Assembly (NCBI GenBank): GCA_035553055.1
Contig: DATNEK010000216.1
Coordinates: 1 to 6,117, forward strand
Origin: Chersky-822 sp035553055
GTDB taxonomy: Bacteria; Actinomycetota; Actinomycetes; Streptosporangiales; Streptosporangiaceae
Reading direction: 5' to 3'
Length of the DNA stretch: 6,117 bases
In this document: positions 5,979-6,117 of the stretch, piece after piece
How positions within the stretch are numbered: the first letter of the stretch is position 1
Layout of the letters: each line of letters starts with the position of its first letter
The notes under the pieces: generated by a model
What the model saw: the letters and a program-made list of their open reading frames with translations, nothing else
Databases searched by the model: none
What the model was told of the DNA's origin: nothing
Position numbers and translations under genes: made by a program

Positions 5979-6117
5979 GGCAACGACGGCGTCGGACCAT
6001 TGCTGCTGTTGACCAGCGGGCGGCAACGACAGCGTCGGACAGTTTCTGTTGTGGGGACAACCGCGTTGGACCGTTGCTGTCGTTGGCCGGCGGCGGCGAA
6101 CAGCAGCGTCGGACCGT
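5979..6117. repeat. Degenerate repeat array with dyad symmetry, running off the right edge
   Basis: The core GCGT(C/T)GGAC occurs at 5989, 6032, 6063 and 6106, with spacings of 43, 31 and 43 bases, so a 74-bp unit is present about twice (42 of 55 positions match between 5989-6043 and 6063-6117). Each core is preceded by GGCAACGAC-like sequence and mostly followed by its inverted counterpart (TTGCTG..GTTG.CC), so each unit is an imperfect palindrome centred near GGACC. CAACGACAGC at 6024-6033 has an exact inverted copy at 6076-6085. No frame across it looks like a protein. The array continues past the window. Confidence 0.6.

Larger units (their letters stand above)
5832..6117. other. Non-coding stretch without a recognisable gene
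   Basis: No frame on either strand shows a recognisable domain, a credible ribosome site with balanced composition, or an RNA gene. Short open frames here are rich in Arg, Gly, Pro and Gln, as expected from chance reading of GC-rich DNA. The stretch holds only the inverted repeat, the G-quadruplex motif and the palindromic array listed separately. A gene entering from the right edge cannot be excluded. Confidence 0.5.

Noticed and set aside
5633..6026. Overlapping minus-strand frames of 87-116 residues in the right-hand region
   Set aside because: They are rich in Gly, Pro, Arg and Gln, overlap each other in different frames, run through the terminator-like hairpin and repeats, and show no family motif.
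5979..6117. CRISPR array
   Set aside because: The repeats are degenerate, the spacing alternates (43/31/43), the intervening DNA is itself repetitive rather than unique, and no cas gene is present.

Overview
The window looks like a chromosomal segment of a high-GC actinobacterium. It is strongly GC-rich, uses GTG and probably TTG starts, and carries protein types that are common in Actinomycetota: a HAMP-repeat hybrid-type histidine kinase, an ANTAR/GAF/PAS/SpoIIE phosphatase, a STAS anti-sigma antagonist and a fragment of a MEDS-type anti-sigma sensor. The genus cannot be fixed from the sequence. The phosphatase gene uses about a dozen AGG arginine codons, which is more than a typical streptomycete would be expected to use.

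Layout. Positions 1-2427 (minus strand) hold the first 809 codons of a soluble sensor histidine kinase. It has an array of 92-residue HAMP-type repeats, then GAF, a coiled coil, HisKA and HATPase_c, and it is cut by the left window edge. Positions 2428-2599 form a divergent control region with a 10-bp palindrome and an 18-bp tandem direct repeat. Positions 2600-4921 (plus strand) encode a 773-residue ANTAR-GAF-PAS-PAS-SpoIIE protein phosphatase. Only 12 bp separate it from a convergent minus-strand STAS-domain gene (4934-5293). To the right, 5294-6117 holds no intact gene. It contains an AT-rich palindrome, a 15-bp tandem repeat, a short remnant resembling the start of a MEDS-domain anti-sigma kinase, a C-rich tract with G-quadruplex potential, a probable intrinsic terminator, a second G-quadruplex motif on the other strand, and a set of degenerate repeats with dyad symmetry that runs off the right edge.

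How the genes may work together (inference). A PP2C-type SpoIIE phosphatase beside a STAS antagonist is the usual pairing of a partner-switching system: the phosphatase removes phosphate from the STAS serine, and the free STAS protein then binds an anti-sigma kinase. The matching kinase is not intact here. The only trace is the MEDS-like fragment at 5571-5678, and MEDS plus HATPase_c is a known actinobacterial anti-sigma architecture. The locus therefore reads as a stress-signalling cluster, with a divergently transcribed multi-HAMP kinase on the left and a decayed partner-switching kinase on the right. The most unusual points are an RNA-binding ANTAR domain at the N terminus of a phosphatase, a perfect 14-bp hairpin inside the phosphatase catalytic region, the tandem repeat in its promoter, and the palindromic repeat array at the right edge.
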